Source: Clostridia bacterium (GTDB lineage: Bacteria; UBA6262; WVXT01). Taken from it: 32,562 nucleotides of DNA. The translations under genes were made by a program, and so were the position numbers. The notes beneath the pieces were generated by a model. That model was not told the origin of the DNA. It searched no databases and saw only the letters and a program-made list of their open reading frames with translations. The stretch lies in contig WJOT01000115.1 of assembly GCA_009619095.1 (NCBI GenBank), positions 1 to 32,562 of the forward strand, in the 5' to 3' direction. Numbering within the stretch: the stretch's first letter is position 1; each line of letters begins with the position of its first letter. Positions 14,520 through 22,546 of this stretch are shown here, one piece after another.

Positions 14520-16460
14520 TCAACCTATCAATTTCTTCACGCTGGGGAAGAGGCTTATATCTGTATGGGGCAAAAAAAGTGAAGCAGTATAATTATTCAT
14601 AAATTCTGGCTCTGTACTCAAATCGACATAGGTCATCTTCCCCGCAATCTTTTCTGCCTTTATCATTGCCTCCTGAGAAAGTAGACACATCCTTGTTCCA
14701 GCAATGGCGCTATTGCCAATGAAGATGAATTTTTCCGGAGGAAGGTCGGGCAGAAGCCCAATCATAATTGCTTTCTCCACATCTAAAGCTGTCCCCAATC
14801 CGCCGGCGATGAACACTTGTTCTAAATCCTGGAAACTCAAGCCCACCCGTTTCAATAGAACTTCAGCTCCGGAATAGATTGCTCCTTTTGAATGTATTAA
14901 GTTCTTTATATCCGTCTCAGTTATAACAATGTCCTGTCCCACAGCAGACTTCTTCGACTCTACTAAGAGGAATTCCCAACCATCTTCTCCCTCCCTTATT
15001 CGTTTCGACGACTCGGGAATTAGCTTACCTGCCCTGTTGAGCCTGCCACTTTTCATGAGCTCAGCTACACAGTCGACCAGTCCAGCACCACAGATACCCT
15101 TGGGCTTCCCTTTTCCGATAGTATAGAGATTGACCTTATCCCTGGAAGGATTTATCTCCACTCTCTGAATAGCGCCTTTCATAGCGCGAATTCCCCATTT
15201 TATCCCCCCACCTTCAAAACAGGGACCAGCAGAAGTGGAACAGCAAACCAACCAATCTTTATTTCCTAACACTACCTCACCGTTTGTTCCCAGATCTATA
15301 AACAGTCCCAGAGTTGGCAAATCATCCAATCCCGAAGCTAAAACGCCAGCTGTTATATCCCCACCAACATAGCTACTCACTCCAGGGATGCAACAGAGAA
15401 GCCCTCGATGATTAATCTTAATTCCTGCCTCAGCAGCTCTTATAACAGGCATGAAACCAGCAGTGGAGACATACGGTTCCTTTCGTAAATATTCGGGAGG
15501 AACTCGCAACAAAAGGTGAACCATAGTTGTGTTCCCGGCACAGGCAACGCCATTAATATCGTTAAGAGTCAAATCGTGTTCCAGAGCCATTCCTAAAATG
15601 AGATTGTTAATTGCATCTATTACCACATGGTGCAACTTTTCTAACCTATCCTTTTCCTGAGCAAAAATTATTCTGGAGATAACGTCCTCACCAAAATCGA
15701 CTTGCGGATTATAGCAAGCCTTTGCACCCAGGACCTGACGCTCTGGCAAGTTGACCAGATAAGCCACTATTGTCGTTGTCCCGATATCTACTGCCACGCC
15801 ATAGTTCTTATTGGTTGTATCTCCGGGCTCAATTAGAACCACTTCGGTAGTCTCGTTTCGATTACCAAGGGTGGCAGTCACTTTCCAGTTACTATCTCGG
15901 AGAAGTTTGCTCAATTTTTTAATATTGGCTAAGCCCATCTGCATAATGGGAATTTCCCGTCCCTTTCTGATTTCCCGATAGACCCGTTCCAAGTCGCCAA
16001 CATTATCTTCCAAAGTAGGAGGAGAAGGTTCTAAATATAACTTGGTTGAAAGGGGACCATGAGTAAACACTCTCTCCAGAGCCACTTCAGGCCCCTTTTC
16101 CACTTCTTCTGCTGGTGTATAAAGTCCAACCAGCCTCTTTGCCTTTGCCTCCTCAGTAAGAATTTCCAAACCTTCCAGGCGAGATTCAGGAGGCACTTCA
16201 ATTTCCATTCTTCCTTTGCAGGTAGTACGGCAAGCAAGAACATAGCCCTTCTTCCTCTCCTCAGCACTCAAACGTCCCGTTGGTTCGGTAATGACCTCGC
16301 CCTTTCTGACAATAACCTTGCATCGACCACAGACCCCTTCACCTCCACAACTGTTATAAATATTGACACCAGCTCTTATTGCTGCGGTCAACAGGTCAGT
16401 GCCACTAGGGACAGTTACTTCCTTTTTCCAGGGATAAAAGATTATCTTACATTTCTCCAT
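14520..16460 (-). CDS. acsV: Reductive activator of the corrinoid iron-sulfur protein (AcsV/RACo)
   Basis: This 646-residue protein has an N-terminal plant-type [2Fe-2S] domain (NSCGGEGVCGRCKV with a later cysteine, ACRTTC) and a large ASKHA ATPase region beginning GVAVDIGTTTIVAYLV. A further nucleotide-site motif is FIDLGTNGEVVLG, and IAGGLGTALDVEKAI lies near the C-terminus. RACo uses ATP to push an electron into Co(II) of AcsCD when the cofactor is accidentally oxidised, returning it to the methyl-accepting Co(I) state. It starts 15 bases after acsC. Confidence 0.95.
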   Translation of the reverse strand: MEKCKIIFYPWKKEVTVPSGTDLLTAAIRAGVNIYNSCGGEGVCGRCKVIVRKGEVITEPTGRLSAEERKKGYVLACRTTCKGRMEIEVPPESRLEGLEILTEEAKAKRLVGLYTPAEEVEKGPEVALERVFTHGPLSTKLYLEPSPPTLEDNVGDLERVYREIRKGREIPIMQMGLANIKKLSKLLRDSNWKVTATLGNRNETTEVVLIEPGDTTNKNYGVAVDIGTTTIVAYLVNLPERQVLGAKACYNPQVDFGEDVISRIIFAQEKDRLEKLHHVVIDAINNLILGMALEHDLTLNDINGVACAGNTTMVHLLLRVPPEYLRKEPYVSTAGFMPVIRAAEAGIKINHRGLLCCIPGVSSYVGGDITAGVLASGLDDLPTLGLFIDLGTNGEVVLGNKDWLVCCSTSAGPCFEGGGIKWGIRAMKGAIQRVEINPSRDKVNLYTIGKGKPKGICGAGLVDCVAELMKSGRLNRAGKLIPESSKRIREGEDGWEFLLVESKKSAVGQDIVITETDIKNLIHSKGAIYSGAEVLLKRVGLSFQDLEQVFIAGGLGTALDVEKAIMIGLLPDLPPEKFIFIGNSAIAGTRMCLLSQEAMIKAEKIAGKMTYVDLSTEPEFMNNYTASLFLPHTDISLFPSVKKLIG

Positions 16461-16475
16461 AATGCCATTCGCTTC

Positions 16476-17813
16476 CTATTGCCATGTCCCTTTCAGATAC
16501 TTGGGAATTCCCGAACCCTCTTTGGGACCTACCAGAACTTCCCAGCCACTCTCATCTTCTAATTTTGCCTTCATTACAGCTACATAGCCAGGAATGATTA
16601 TTTTTTTATGAGATAGTTTTTTCTCTACCTCTGCCTTGTTCATTGCCTCAGCAATCCCCTCGGGGGTAAACTTCTCAGCAGCCCAGGCAGTAAGCACAGA
16701 GAGACCTTCAGCTTCAACGATTAATAGATAGGAGGGAACTTTACTCGCTTCAATCTCCGGCTGAACCGTAAAGAATGTAAGAGAAAAGTTTGTAGTTACC
16801 AATAGTGGAGAATTTTCGTTTGGTGTGCCAACCTCATAAAGTTTAGGCTCAACCATTATCGGCTTCTGAGGATCGGTATAGATATTCTGTCTCAGAGTAA
16901 TTAAAGGTAGAATCTCCTCCGGCTCAATTCTATCCAGCACCACAATATTAGCATACTTAGCAATATAAGTGGCTGCCATAGAAACTTCCTGGTAAAGGTC
17001 ACTACCATTAACAAAGGTAATTACCGGATAACCGAATGGTCGGTAACCTCTCTTTAAGGCTAACCTCCTGAGCTGGGTAAAATCCTGAACAGAGCCACCC
17101 AGATTTCTTGTCCCAGGGTCAAGGACAACATCTTTTATTCCCGAGGCAACTACCTTCTGGGAAAGGGAATCTAATTCCTCTAAATTTTTCCCATAAATTA
17201 CCAGGGGACAGGAATATTTCTTAGCTAAACCTACCATGGTTTCTTGATTATCTTCCTTAGCCGAATAAATTAATGGTTTTCTTTCAGCACATATTTTCAA
17301 ACCAGCCTCTAAGGCTTGTGGATTATTGGAGATTAAAATTAATGGTAAATTAGATTTTTCCGTCGCGGTTTTTACTGCATCGCAAAACTTATCCTGATTA
17401 TTGCTATCGTCGGAAATAGCAATGAGATTTACCTGAAGCGGGATACCTATCCTTTCAAATTTTAACTTATTGACCTTTTCAATTCGCTCAAGAATCTTTT
17501 CCTTTTCCAGCGAGTCACTCAAAGTGATGCCAATAGCGCAAGGGTGATAGAAAGTCTTCTCGTGCCGGAAGAGAACTGTCTCACCACCAATCTCTACTTG
17601 ATTTTCTCCTTTTCCGATAGTAACTGTTGCCATAGGAGGTTGAGAAGCAGATTCCAGGGCAATCTTCGCCTCTTCTGTAATGTCGGGGCACTTATCCAGC
17701 GAAGTCTTCTTTCCCGCCAGAGCCATAGCAAATGCTAAACAAGTGGGAAAACCACACTTCTTACAATTTGTCTTCGGCAAATGTTTATAAATTTCAAGAC
17801 CTGTTAAAGCCAT
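16476..17813 (-). CDS. acsC: Corrinoid iron-sulfur protein large subunit AcsC (CdhE)
   Basis: AcsC carries a [4Fe-4S] cluster and the C-terminal corrinoid-binding region of the methyl carrier. The N-terminal cluster motif is TNCKKCGFPTCLAFAMALA followed by DKCP. Next comes a TIM barrel (LDPGTRNLGGSVQDFTQLRR), and then a C-terminal domain containing LLIVEAEGLSVLTAWAAEKF. The 445-aa length is normal. The ATG follows GGAGGAGAGG closely. A possible extended -10 promoter lies directly upstream, after a repeat-rich gap. Confidence 0.97.
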   Translation of the reverse strand: MALTGLEIYKHLPKTNCKKCGFPTCLAFAMALAGKKTSLDKCPDITEEAKIALESASQPPMATVTIGKGENQVEIGGETVLFRHEKTFYHPCAIGITLSDSLEKEKILERIEKVNKLKFERIGIPLQVNLIAISDDSNNQDKFCDAVKTATEKSNLPLILISNNPQALEAGLKICAERKPLIYSAKEDNQETMVGLAKKYSCPLVIYGKNLEELDSLSQKVVASGIKDVVLDPGTRNLGGSVQDFTQLRRLALKRGYRPFGYPVITFVNGSDLYQEVSMAATYIAKYANIVVLDRIEPEEILPLITLRQNIYTDPQKPIMVEPKLYEVGTPNENSPLLVTTNFSLTFFTVQPEIEASKVPSYLLIVEAEGLSVLTAWAAEKFTPEGIAEAMNKAEVEKKLSHKKIIIPGYVAVMKAKLEDESGWEVLVGPKEGSGIPKYLKGTWQ

Positions 17814-17837
17814 CCTCTCCTCCGATAGAGGTGCAAA

Positions 17838-17846
17838 ATTATAGCA
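17838..17846 (-). promoter_or_regulatory. Possible extended -10 promoter before acsC
   Basis: The minus strand has TGCTATAAT, an extended -10 box with no good -35 element. Transcription would start near 17831 and give a very short leader that still holds the GGAGGAGAGG ribosome site. It follows hairpin repeats that separate acsC from the ACT-domain gene. Confidence 0.35.
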
Positions 17847-17881
17847 TCCGCTTCATCGAGCCCACCGCGTCCATCCTATTT

Positions 17882-18036
17882 GTAGCAGCAAAGTGAAAGC
17901 TTTGCCTTCCTGTAGGGGACGGACGCAGTTTATGCCGACCTTTCGGCATGCCGTCCCTCTCTTTGGGCGATCACCCCGCTTGCACGGGATAAACTGCGTG
18001 TCGCCTCTACATTCCAGAGCTTCACTCTGCTGCTAC
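17882..18036. repeat. Nested block of four GTAG-foot hairpin repeats between acsC and the ACT gene
   Basis: The outer pair faces inward. One is on the plus strand at 17882 (GTAGCAG, stem CAAAG/CTTTG) and the other on the minus strand at 18036 (GTAGCAG, stem CAGAG/CTCTG). Inside are two double-stem elements of the type seen at 1084. One is on plus (17912-17957: outer stem GGGACGG/CCGTCCC, inner ATGCCGA/TCGGCAT) and one on minus (17965-18010: outer GGCGA/TCGCC, inner CCCG/CGGG). Both inner elements keep the linker CGCAGTTTAT. Together they occupy most of this 244-base gap. Confidence 0.8.
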
Positions 18037-18057
18037 GGAATAACTGCACAGAGACTC

Positions 18058-18456
18058 TTATGACCCGAGGGCTTTTAGCGCTTTCTCATTATCGTTGGAA
18101 TTGAACACGAGGAGGGCCATGGTGCCATTACCAGTAGAACCATAACAATACTTTAGATTCACTCCGGCATCTGCCAATTTTTGAGTCGTCTTTTTCGCTG
18201 CCCCCACCTCGTTTTCCAGTTCAATAGCTATAACCTCCTCCTGACTGGCTGTGAAACCAGCAGATTTGAGTGCCTGTTCTGCCTTTGAACTGTCCTCCGT
18301 CAGAAGCATAAAATAGCCCTTGCCTTCTTTAACATAAGCAGAGATCGCTTTAATGTTTACTTCCACATCCGAAATTGCCGAGCAGACCTTTGCCATCATA
18401 CCCACTTCATCAGGAGTCTCCACAATTAACTGGTTGACTTTAGTCGCTTTTGCCAT
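18058..18456 (-). CDS. Tandem ACT-domain protein of the acs cluster
   Basis: This 132-residue soluble protein looks like two ACT modules. The first has NQLIVETPDEVGMMAKVCSAISD and the second VGAAKKTTQKLADAGVNLKYCYG. ACT domains bind small ligands, usually amino acids, and there is no catalytic domain here. Small ACT proteins in this position could sense a metabolite and tune the pathway, but that is inference. The ribosome site AGGAGGTGA is near perfect, predicting strong translation. It is flanked by repeat-rich gaps on both sides, between acsB and acsC. Confidence 0.85.
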   Translation of the reverse strand: MAKATKVNQLIVETPDEVGMMAKVCSAISDVEVNIKAISAYVKEGKGYFMLLTEDSSKAEQALKSAGFTASQEEVIAIELENEVGAAKKTTQKLADAGVNLKYCYGSTGNGTMALLVFNSNDNEKALKALGS

Positions 18457-18467
18457 AATCTCACCTC

Positions 18468-18500
18468 CTTTCGCTTTCGCTTTCGCTTTCGCTTCGCTTC
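18468..18500. repeat. Hexamer tandem repeat fused to a ribosome binding site
   Basis: Four perfect CTTTCG units are followed by CTTCG and CTTC. On the minus strand this is a GCGAAA run leading directly into the AGGAGGTGA ribosome site of the ACT gene. Confidence 0.85.
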
Positions 18501-18514
18501 AGTCGGTGACCTGC

Positions 18515-18646
18515 CCCGATTTACTCATCGGGACGTCGCTAACCCGTTCCTCCTTATTCGTCGGAACAGCGGTCCGGGGCGCTCACCATCTCGCGCCCGC
18601 GCCTTTCCCTCGCTACGCTCAGTCGTCGCTCCTTATTCGTCGCGAC
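18515..18646. repeat. GC-rich intergenic block with hairpins sharing one loop sequence
   Basis: Two hairpins have different 5-bp stems around the same 12-base loop TCCTTATTCGTC: GTTCC/GGAAC at 18546-18567 and GTCGC/GCGAC at 18625-18646. A third at 18515-18532 (CCCGAT-TTACTC-ATCGGG) has a related middle. The block lies between acsB and the ACT gene and is visibly richer in GC than its surroundings. Confidence 0.75.
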
Positions 18647-18666
18647 CGGCGCCCCTCCTTTCTTAA

Positions 18667-21600
18667 TTATATCAGGGGCTCCATCTCTAAAGCGGGGTGC
18701 TTCACCTTCTGCAAATAGGAGAGAAGTTCTTCTGTTGTAGTGGCTACTGTCTCATCAGCAATTTTATCTATCAGGTCAGGGTCACCCTCTTCTTCGCACC
18801 TTTTCTTAAATTTGTCTCCCAGTGCTTCTTTGAGCTCTTTGGTCATCCATACTATGCGTTTTATCCCTCCATCGGCAGAGATAAACTTCCTGCTCACGAT
18901 ATACAGCCTTCCGATTCCCATAAAGCCTGGTGTCTGCGCTCCTCCACCTACAGAGCCAGCCAGGGTGCTGAAAGTCATTCCTATAGGAGTCATACCAGCA
19001 AATTCCCTATTTACAATCATAAAACCATTCGTCTCAGGAAGTATAGCTATGATACACTCGAAGCATCCGCAACTTGTTTCAGGGCAACTTATTATGGAAT
19101 AACCGTGGAAGCGGTCTAAAGTTTTGTTCGATTTTTGATAGATGAATTCATTCACTCCTTTCCACTCACCCCTTACCGGGTCAAGACATTCTCCTTTCTT
19201 CACCGGCTGATTGGGTCCTGTGGGATTCAGTTCAAAAGAAGCCTTAGCATCAATGTAACTATAAGCGCCACATAATCCTAACCTCTCCGGTTTAACTATA
19301 CAGAGGTGATTGGGAGCAAACGATTGGCAATTTTTGGCTACGATCCAATTCACTAAATAATTATGTGTCCCCGGAACACTAAAATTGTAGACTTCCTTCT
19401 CATTATACCTTACTTTTTCTACGCTTTTTACCTTTTCAAATGTTATCTCACTCTCTACCCATTTTAATAGCTCTTGATATAATCGGTCATTTTCATCTAT
19501 TTTGCCTTTTAGGCTATGCAATAATAATTTCAGCTTCCCTTTTGAAGCCCGGCACTTTATTTTAGTCCAGGCCTCGATGCTCTTATAATCAACGGCCAAT
19601 TTTGTAATTTCAATCTTTTTCTTATATTTCTCAAGCAGTTCCTTTAATATTTTCCCGCATTTAAGCGGCACAGTATCCGTACGCACCACATGATTTTTAT
19701 CAAAAGAAGTTTTCATCCCATCCATCTTTTTTCTCTTTCTGGGATGATTTGACGAAATAACTTCTCGGAAACGGATATAGTCACCAAAACTTCTAGTTCC
19801 AACTTGATATCCACGTTTTATCTTGGTAATGTATGTGGAAATCCCTAATTTCTTAAGAAGTAAAAATATATGTTGAGCGCCTTTGTAAGTTCCGGTAGTA
19901 ATGAGGATATGTGTATCGGTCACATGCCCGTCTCCATCAAAGAAACCCTTGATGAAGGCACTTGTCAATTTCGGAGACAACTGGGAAATCTTCTCTCCAG
20001 TCCAGCTTTCGCTTTTTTCACCTCTCTTTCTCTTATGGCCTATTCCTAATCCCAGCATTAGCTTACCGATCAAAGGATTATAAACTAACGATACATTGAT
20101 AGGCTTTCTTCCTATAATCGTAAGGCCCTTTGCAGACGATTTAAGAGGTCTGACAACATATGTCTTAGGTAAAACTCCAAAAAGAGATTTCACTATTTGA
20201 CCAAACTTATCAATGAGAGCTTTTTCGGAATTGGTGAACTGAACATAGGTGCCTTTTCCTCTATGCCTGACGTGACCGTCGGATGCTATCAAACCAGCGA
20301 GATACATTATATCTTCATCCAGAATTAGCCTTTTAAGTTCGCACCCTGGAGCCTTGGGCACTCCGAACTTGTTGATTCTTTGCTTGGCTATCTCCCAATC
20401 CCATCCTATCTCTTGACAAATAGACCTAATCTCATCAATAGTCAAACGATAAAAACAAATTCGATAAGCGGTTGTTTTGGGAAAGTAAAAAGCATAGTAA
20501 AGCTTGCGCCACTCAATCCCTAACTCTCTCGCTGCGTTACCGAATTTACCATATCTTTCTAATATAGCGCTTTTTAGTTGTTGTAAAAACTGGTTGTCGA
20601 AGACCTTAACTTCATCGGGTAATAAATCTATTAAATAAAGTGACTTATCCTTATCTTGATTTCTTCCGTTTAAATCGGCTGTTCTTGCAGATAAAAGTCG
20701 GTCGCCTTTCCTTAAAGCACCTGCCTCGGTCCAGATTAAACCCTCAGGCTTATCCACCAGAACCTTATGGTTTGCAGTTAATCTGATTAAATTGTTATTG
20801 GTGGTCATTATATGTGCCAACTTCCTGGGAGCTGGGTTAACAAAAAGCTCTCTAATGGGTTTTGTCGTAAGATGTGGGTTTTCGAAGGATAATACCTCAA
20901 CGTCTCGCTCTTCTGCCATGGTCTCGATGACATTCTCTATTTTGTCAAATGAACCATCGGCAAGAACTATCGACTCGCCTTTGGGAACACATAAAGTACA
21001 GGAGTAGAACGTATCCACGCTCTCATCGGTCATTCCTGCCATACGCTCATCGCGTTCCTCATAAGCTTTTTTTGCCTGGGCATGATATTTTTCCACATCT
21101 TCCTGTCGAGTATAAATGGTAACCTGAGCCTTGTCCACAATTGCCCTGAAGGTATCGTGAAGGCGTGCGTGAATAATTACTCCAAAATGGCGAATCTTAA
21201 AGCCCTTCTTCTTCGCGTCCTTACTGATTCTTAACCAGCACATGTCTCTTTGTCCCATATGGAATATCCCCATAGCCTCGTTTAAAAAAGTATGAATCTG
21301 CCTCTCCAATATGGGCTCAAAATCCTTCTGCATCTTTCTGCCAGCTACTTCGACATAGATTCCCAAAGGCATTGCTCCACCCTCTTCGGCTTCGTCCACT
21401 TCCGGCCCAATTACTTCTATTTTCTCATCTTCCACTTTATCCAAGTCTCTACTGGTCACATATTCAAAAGCAGTGGAATATTTTCCTCCAAACTGGACAT
21501 ACATCTGTTCTTTTCTTACAGATTCCCCTTCAAAAGCAGCAGAATAGGAAACGGGAATGGGAATTTCCGCTACCTTCACCTTAACACCCCTTACTTGAAT

Positions 21601-22506
21601 GCAGGTAGGAACCAATTTCTTATAATCAAGTTCTTTCACTAAATGTTCATAGGTGCAGATACCACTGGGCTTTACCTCAGGAATATCAGTATCGGCAATT
21701 ATAGGAAAACCCATGTTGATAGCTCCTGCGCCAGTAGCATACTTTACATCATCCAGCTCGCCTAAAGTCAAACCAAAGGCAAATGTTCTATTCTGACAGT
21801 ATTTGAGACACTTCAGTGCTTCTCCCTTCTTAAGGCCACCAAAGGTGAGAGCTGCCCTGATAGCCCAGTTGGCCGCATAGATTGCAGTTATAGTATCGCG
21901 TCCGTAAGGTACTATATATGTCTCCCAACCCATCTGGACATTCTCTTCTTTAAGTTGGTCGATTATACTCTTGCCATTAGAACTAGAACCAACAAAACAT
22001 ATAATACTTCTCTTCTGAAATTCCCTGACTATCTCCACCGCCGCTTTGTTATCCTTAGCCGCACCTAATATAACAGCAAAACCGGGCATTCTTCCATCTA
22101 CCAGTTGTATCCCATAACTTCTCATCCAGGTATCGGTATAGAAACCCACACAATCGGGTTGGGGCTCTTTACCATACAGGTATCTCAGGGCAACAATAAT
22201 TTCTTCTCCGAAAAGGGTGGCTATACCAGAATCGAGAGCATCGCCAAGATAGGGGAGCCAGAGAGACTGGCTCGGCTCCTCTCTCAAAAGTGACTTTGCT
22301 TCTTTCAACACCGGTATCATATCTCCCAAATTCTTTACTTCTATTCCCAAAAGTGCATAGACCATGGGAAGGAAGTAAGCTGTCTCGGGAAACTCAACTT
22401 TCTGGTCTTTCCCTTTTTCCTTAATTGCCTTATTTAAAAATTCCTCTGCTTCTCCGACAATCTTTCGCGCTCCCCTAATTGCTGCTGCCATAACTATTTT
22501 CGACAT
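18667..22506 (-). CDS. acsB: Acetyl-CoA synthase AcsB interrupted by an in-frame intein
   Basis: AcsB joins a methyl group, CO and CoA into acetyl-CoA at the Ni-Ni-[4Fe-4S] A-cluster. The ORF has 1279 residues. Residues 506-1059 are an intein, leaving a 725-residue AcsB, close to the roughly 729 of Moorella. It has the N-terminal CODH-binding domain of bacterial enzymes. After splicing all six A-cluster cysteines are present: C503, C506, C515 and C525 in CTLCQSFAPNHLC...GLC, and C592/C594 in SCGCFEC. Without splicing, C503 and C506 are split by 554 residues and the cluster cannot form. The ATG follows GGGAGGAATAGT. Upstream is the diaphorase module; downstream are a repeat block and the ACT gene. 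Confidence 0.97.
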   Translation of the reverse strand: MSKIVMAAAIRGARKIVGEAEEFLNKAIKEKGKDQKVEFPETAYFLPMVYALLGIEVKNLGDMIPVLKEAKSLLREEPSQSLWLPYLGDALDSGIATLFGEEIIVALRYLYGKEPQPDCVGFYTDTWMRSYGIQLVDGRMPGFAVILGAAKDNKAAVEIVREFQKRSIICFVGSSSNGKSIIDQLKEENVQMGWETYIVPYGRDTITAIYAANWAIRAALTFGGLKKGEALKCLKYCQNRTFAFGLTLGELDDVKYATGAGAINMGFPIIADTDIPEVKPSGICTYEHLVKELDYKKLVPTCIQVRGVKVKVAEIPIPVSYSAAFEGESVRKEQMYVQFGGKYSTAFEYVTSRDLDKVEDEKIEVIGPEVDEAEEGGAMPLGIYVEVAGRKMQKDFEPILERQIHTFLNEAMGIFHMGQRDMCWLRISKDAKKKGFKIRHFGVIIHARLHDTFRAIVDKAQVTIYTRQEDVEKYHAQAKKAYEERDERMAGMTDESVDTFYSCTLCVPKGESIVLADGSFDKIENVIETMAEERDVEVLSFENPHLTTKPIRELFVNPAPRKLAHIMTTNNNLIRLTANHKVLVDKPEGLIWTEAGALRKGDRLLSARTADLNGRNQDKDKSLYLIDLLPDEVKVFDNQFLQQLKSAILERYGKFGNAARELGIEWRKLYYAFYFPKTTAYRICFYRLTIDEIRSICQEIGWDWEIAKQRINKFGVPKAPGCELKRLILDEDIMYLAGLIASDGHVRHRGKGTYVQFTNSEKALIDKFGQIVKSLFGVLPKTYVVRPLKSSAKGLTIIGRKPINVSLVYNPLIGKLMLGLGIGHKRKRGEKSESWTGEKISQLSPKLTSAFIKGFFDGDGHVTDTHILITTGTYKGAQHIFLLLKKLGISTYITKIKRGYQVGTRSFGDYIRFREVISSNHPRKRKKMDGMKTSFDKNHVVRTDTVPLKCGKILKELLEKYKKKIEITKLAVDYKSIEAWTKIKCRASKGKLKLLLHSLKGKIDENDRLYQELLKWVESEITFEKVKSVEKVRYNEKEVYNFSVPGTHNYLVNWIVAKNCQSFAPNHLCIVKPERLGLCGAYSYIDAKASFELNPTGPNQPVKKGECLDPVRGEWKGVNEFIYQKSNKTLDRFHGYSIISCPETSCGCFECIIAILPETNGFMIVNREFAGMTPIGMTFSTLAGSVGGGAQTPGFMGIGRLYIVSRKFISADGGIKRIVWMTKELKEALGDKFKKRCEEEGDPDLIDKIADETVATTTEELLSYLQKVKHPALEMEPLI
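19330..20991 (-). mobile_element. 554-residue intein with LAGLIDADG homing endonuclease, in the AcsB A-cluster
   Basis: The intein begins at Cys1 (CVPKGESIVLADGS, block A) and has a block B threonine/histidine motif, LIRLTANHKVLV (about residues 68-79). It ends with YNFSVPGTHNYLVNWIVAKN (blocks F/G) before Cys+1 of the extein. Two dodecapeptide endonuclease motifs are visible: YLAGLIASDGHV near residue 230 and IKGFFDGDGHV near 347. Both keep acidic residues, so the endonuclease may be active. Residues about 130-210 form an extra segment that looks helix-turn-helix-like. The penultimate residue is Lys and not the usual His. Its boundaries are fixed because only removal of 506-1059 restores the conserved CTLCQSFAPNH of AcsB. 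Confidence 0.95.
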
Positions 22507-22546
22507 ACTATTCCTCCCTTGTCACAAGAAAATAGCCTTCACATTA

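Noticed and set aside
16059-16562. 167-aa plus-strand ORF
   Set aside because: It lies antisense to the acsV start and acsC end and has a low-complexity, unrecognisable translation.
20989-21000. Intein starting at the earlier cysteine (C503)
   Set aside because: Removal from C503 would delete CTL from the conserved A-cluster motif; only a start at C506 restores the family sequence.
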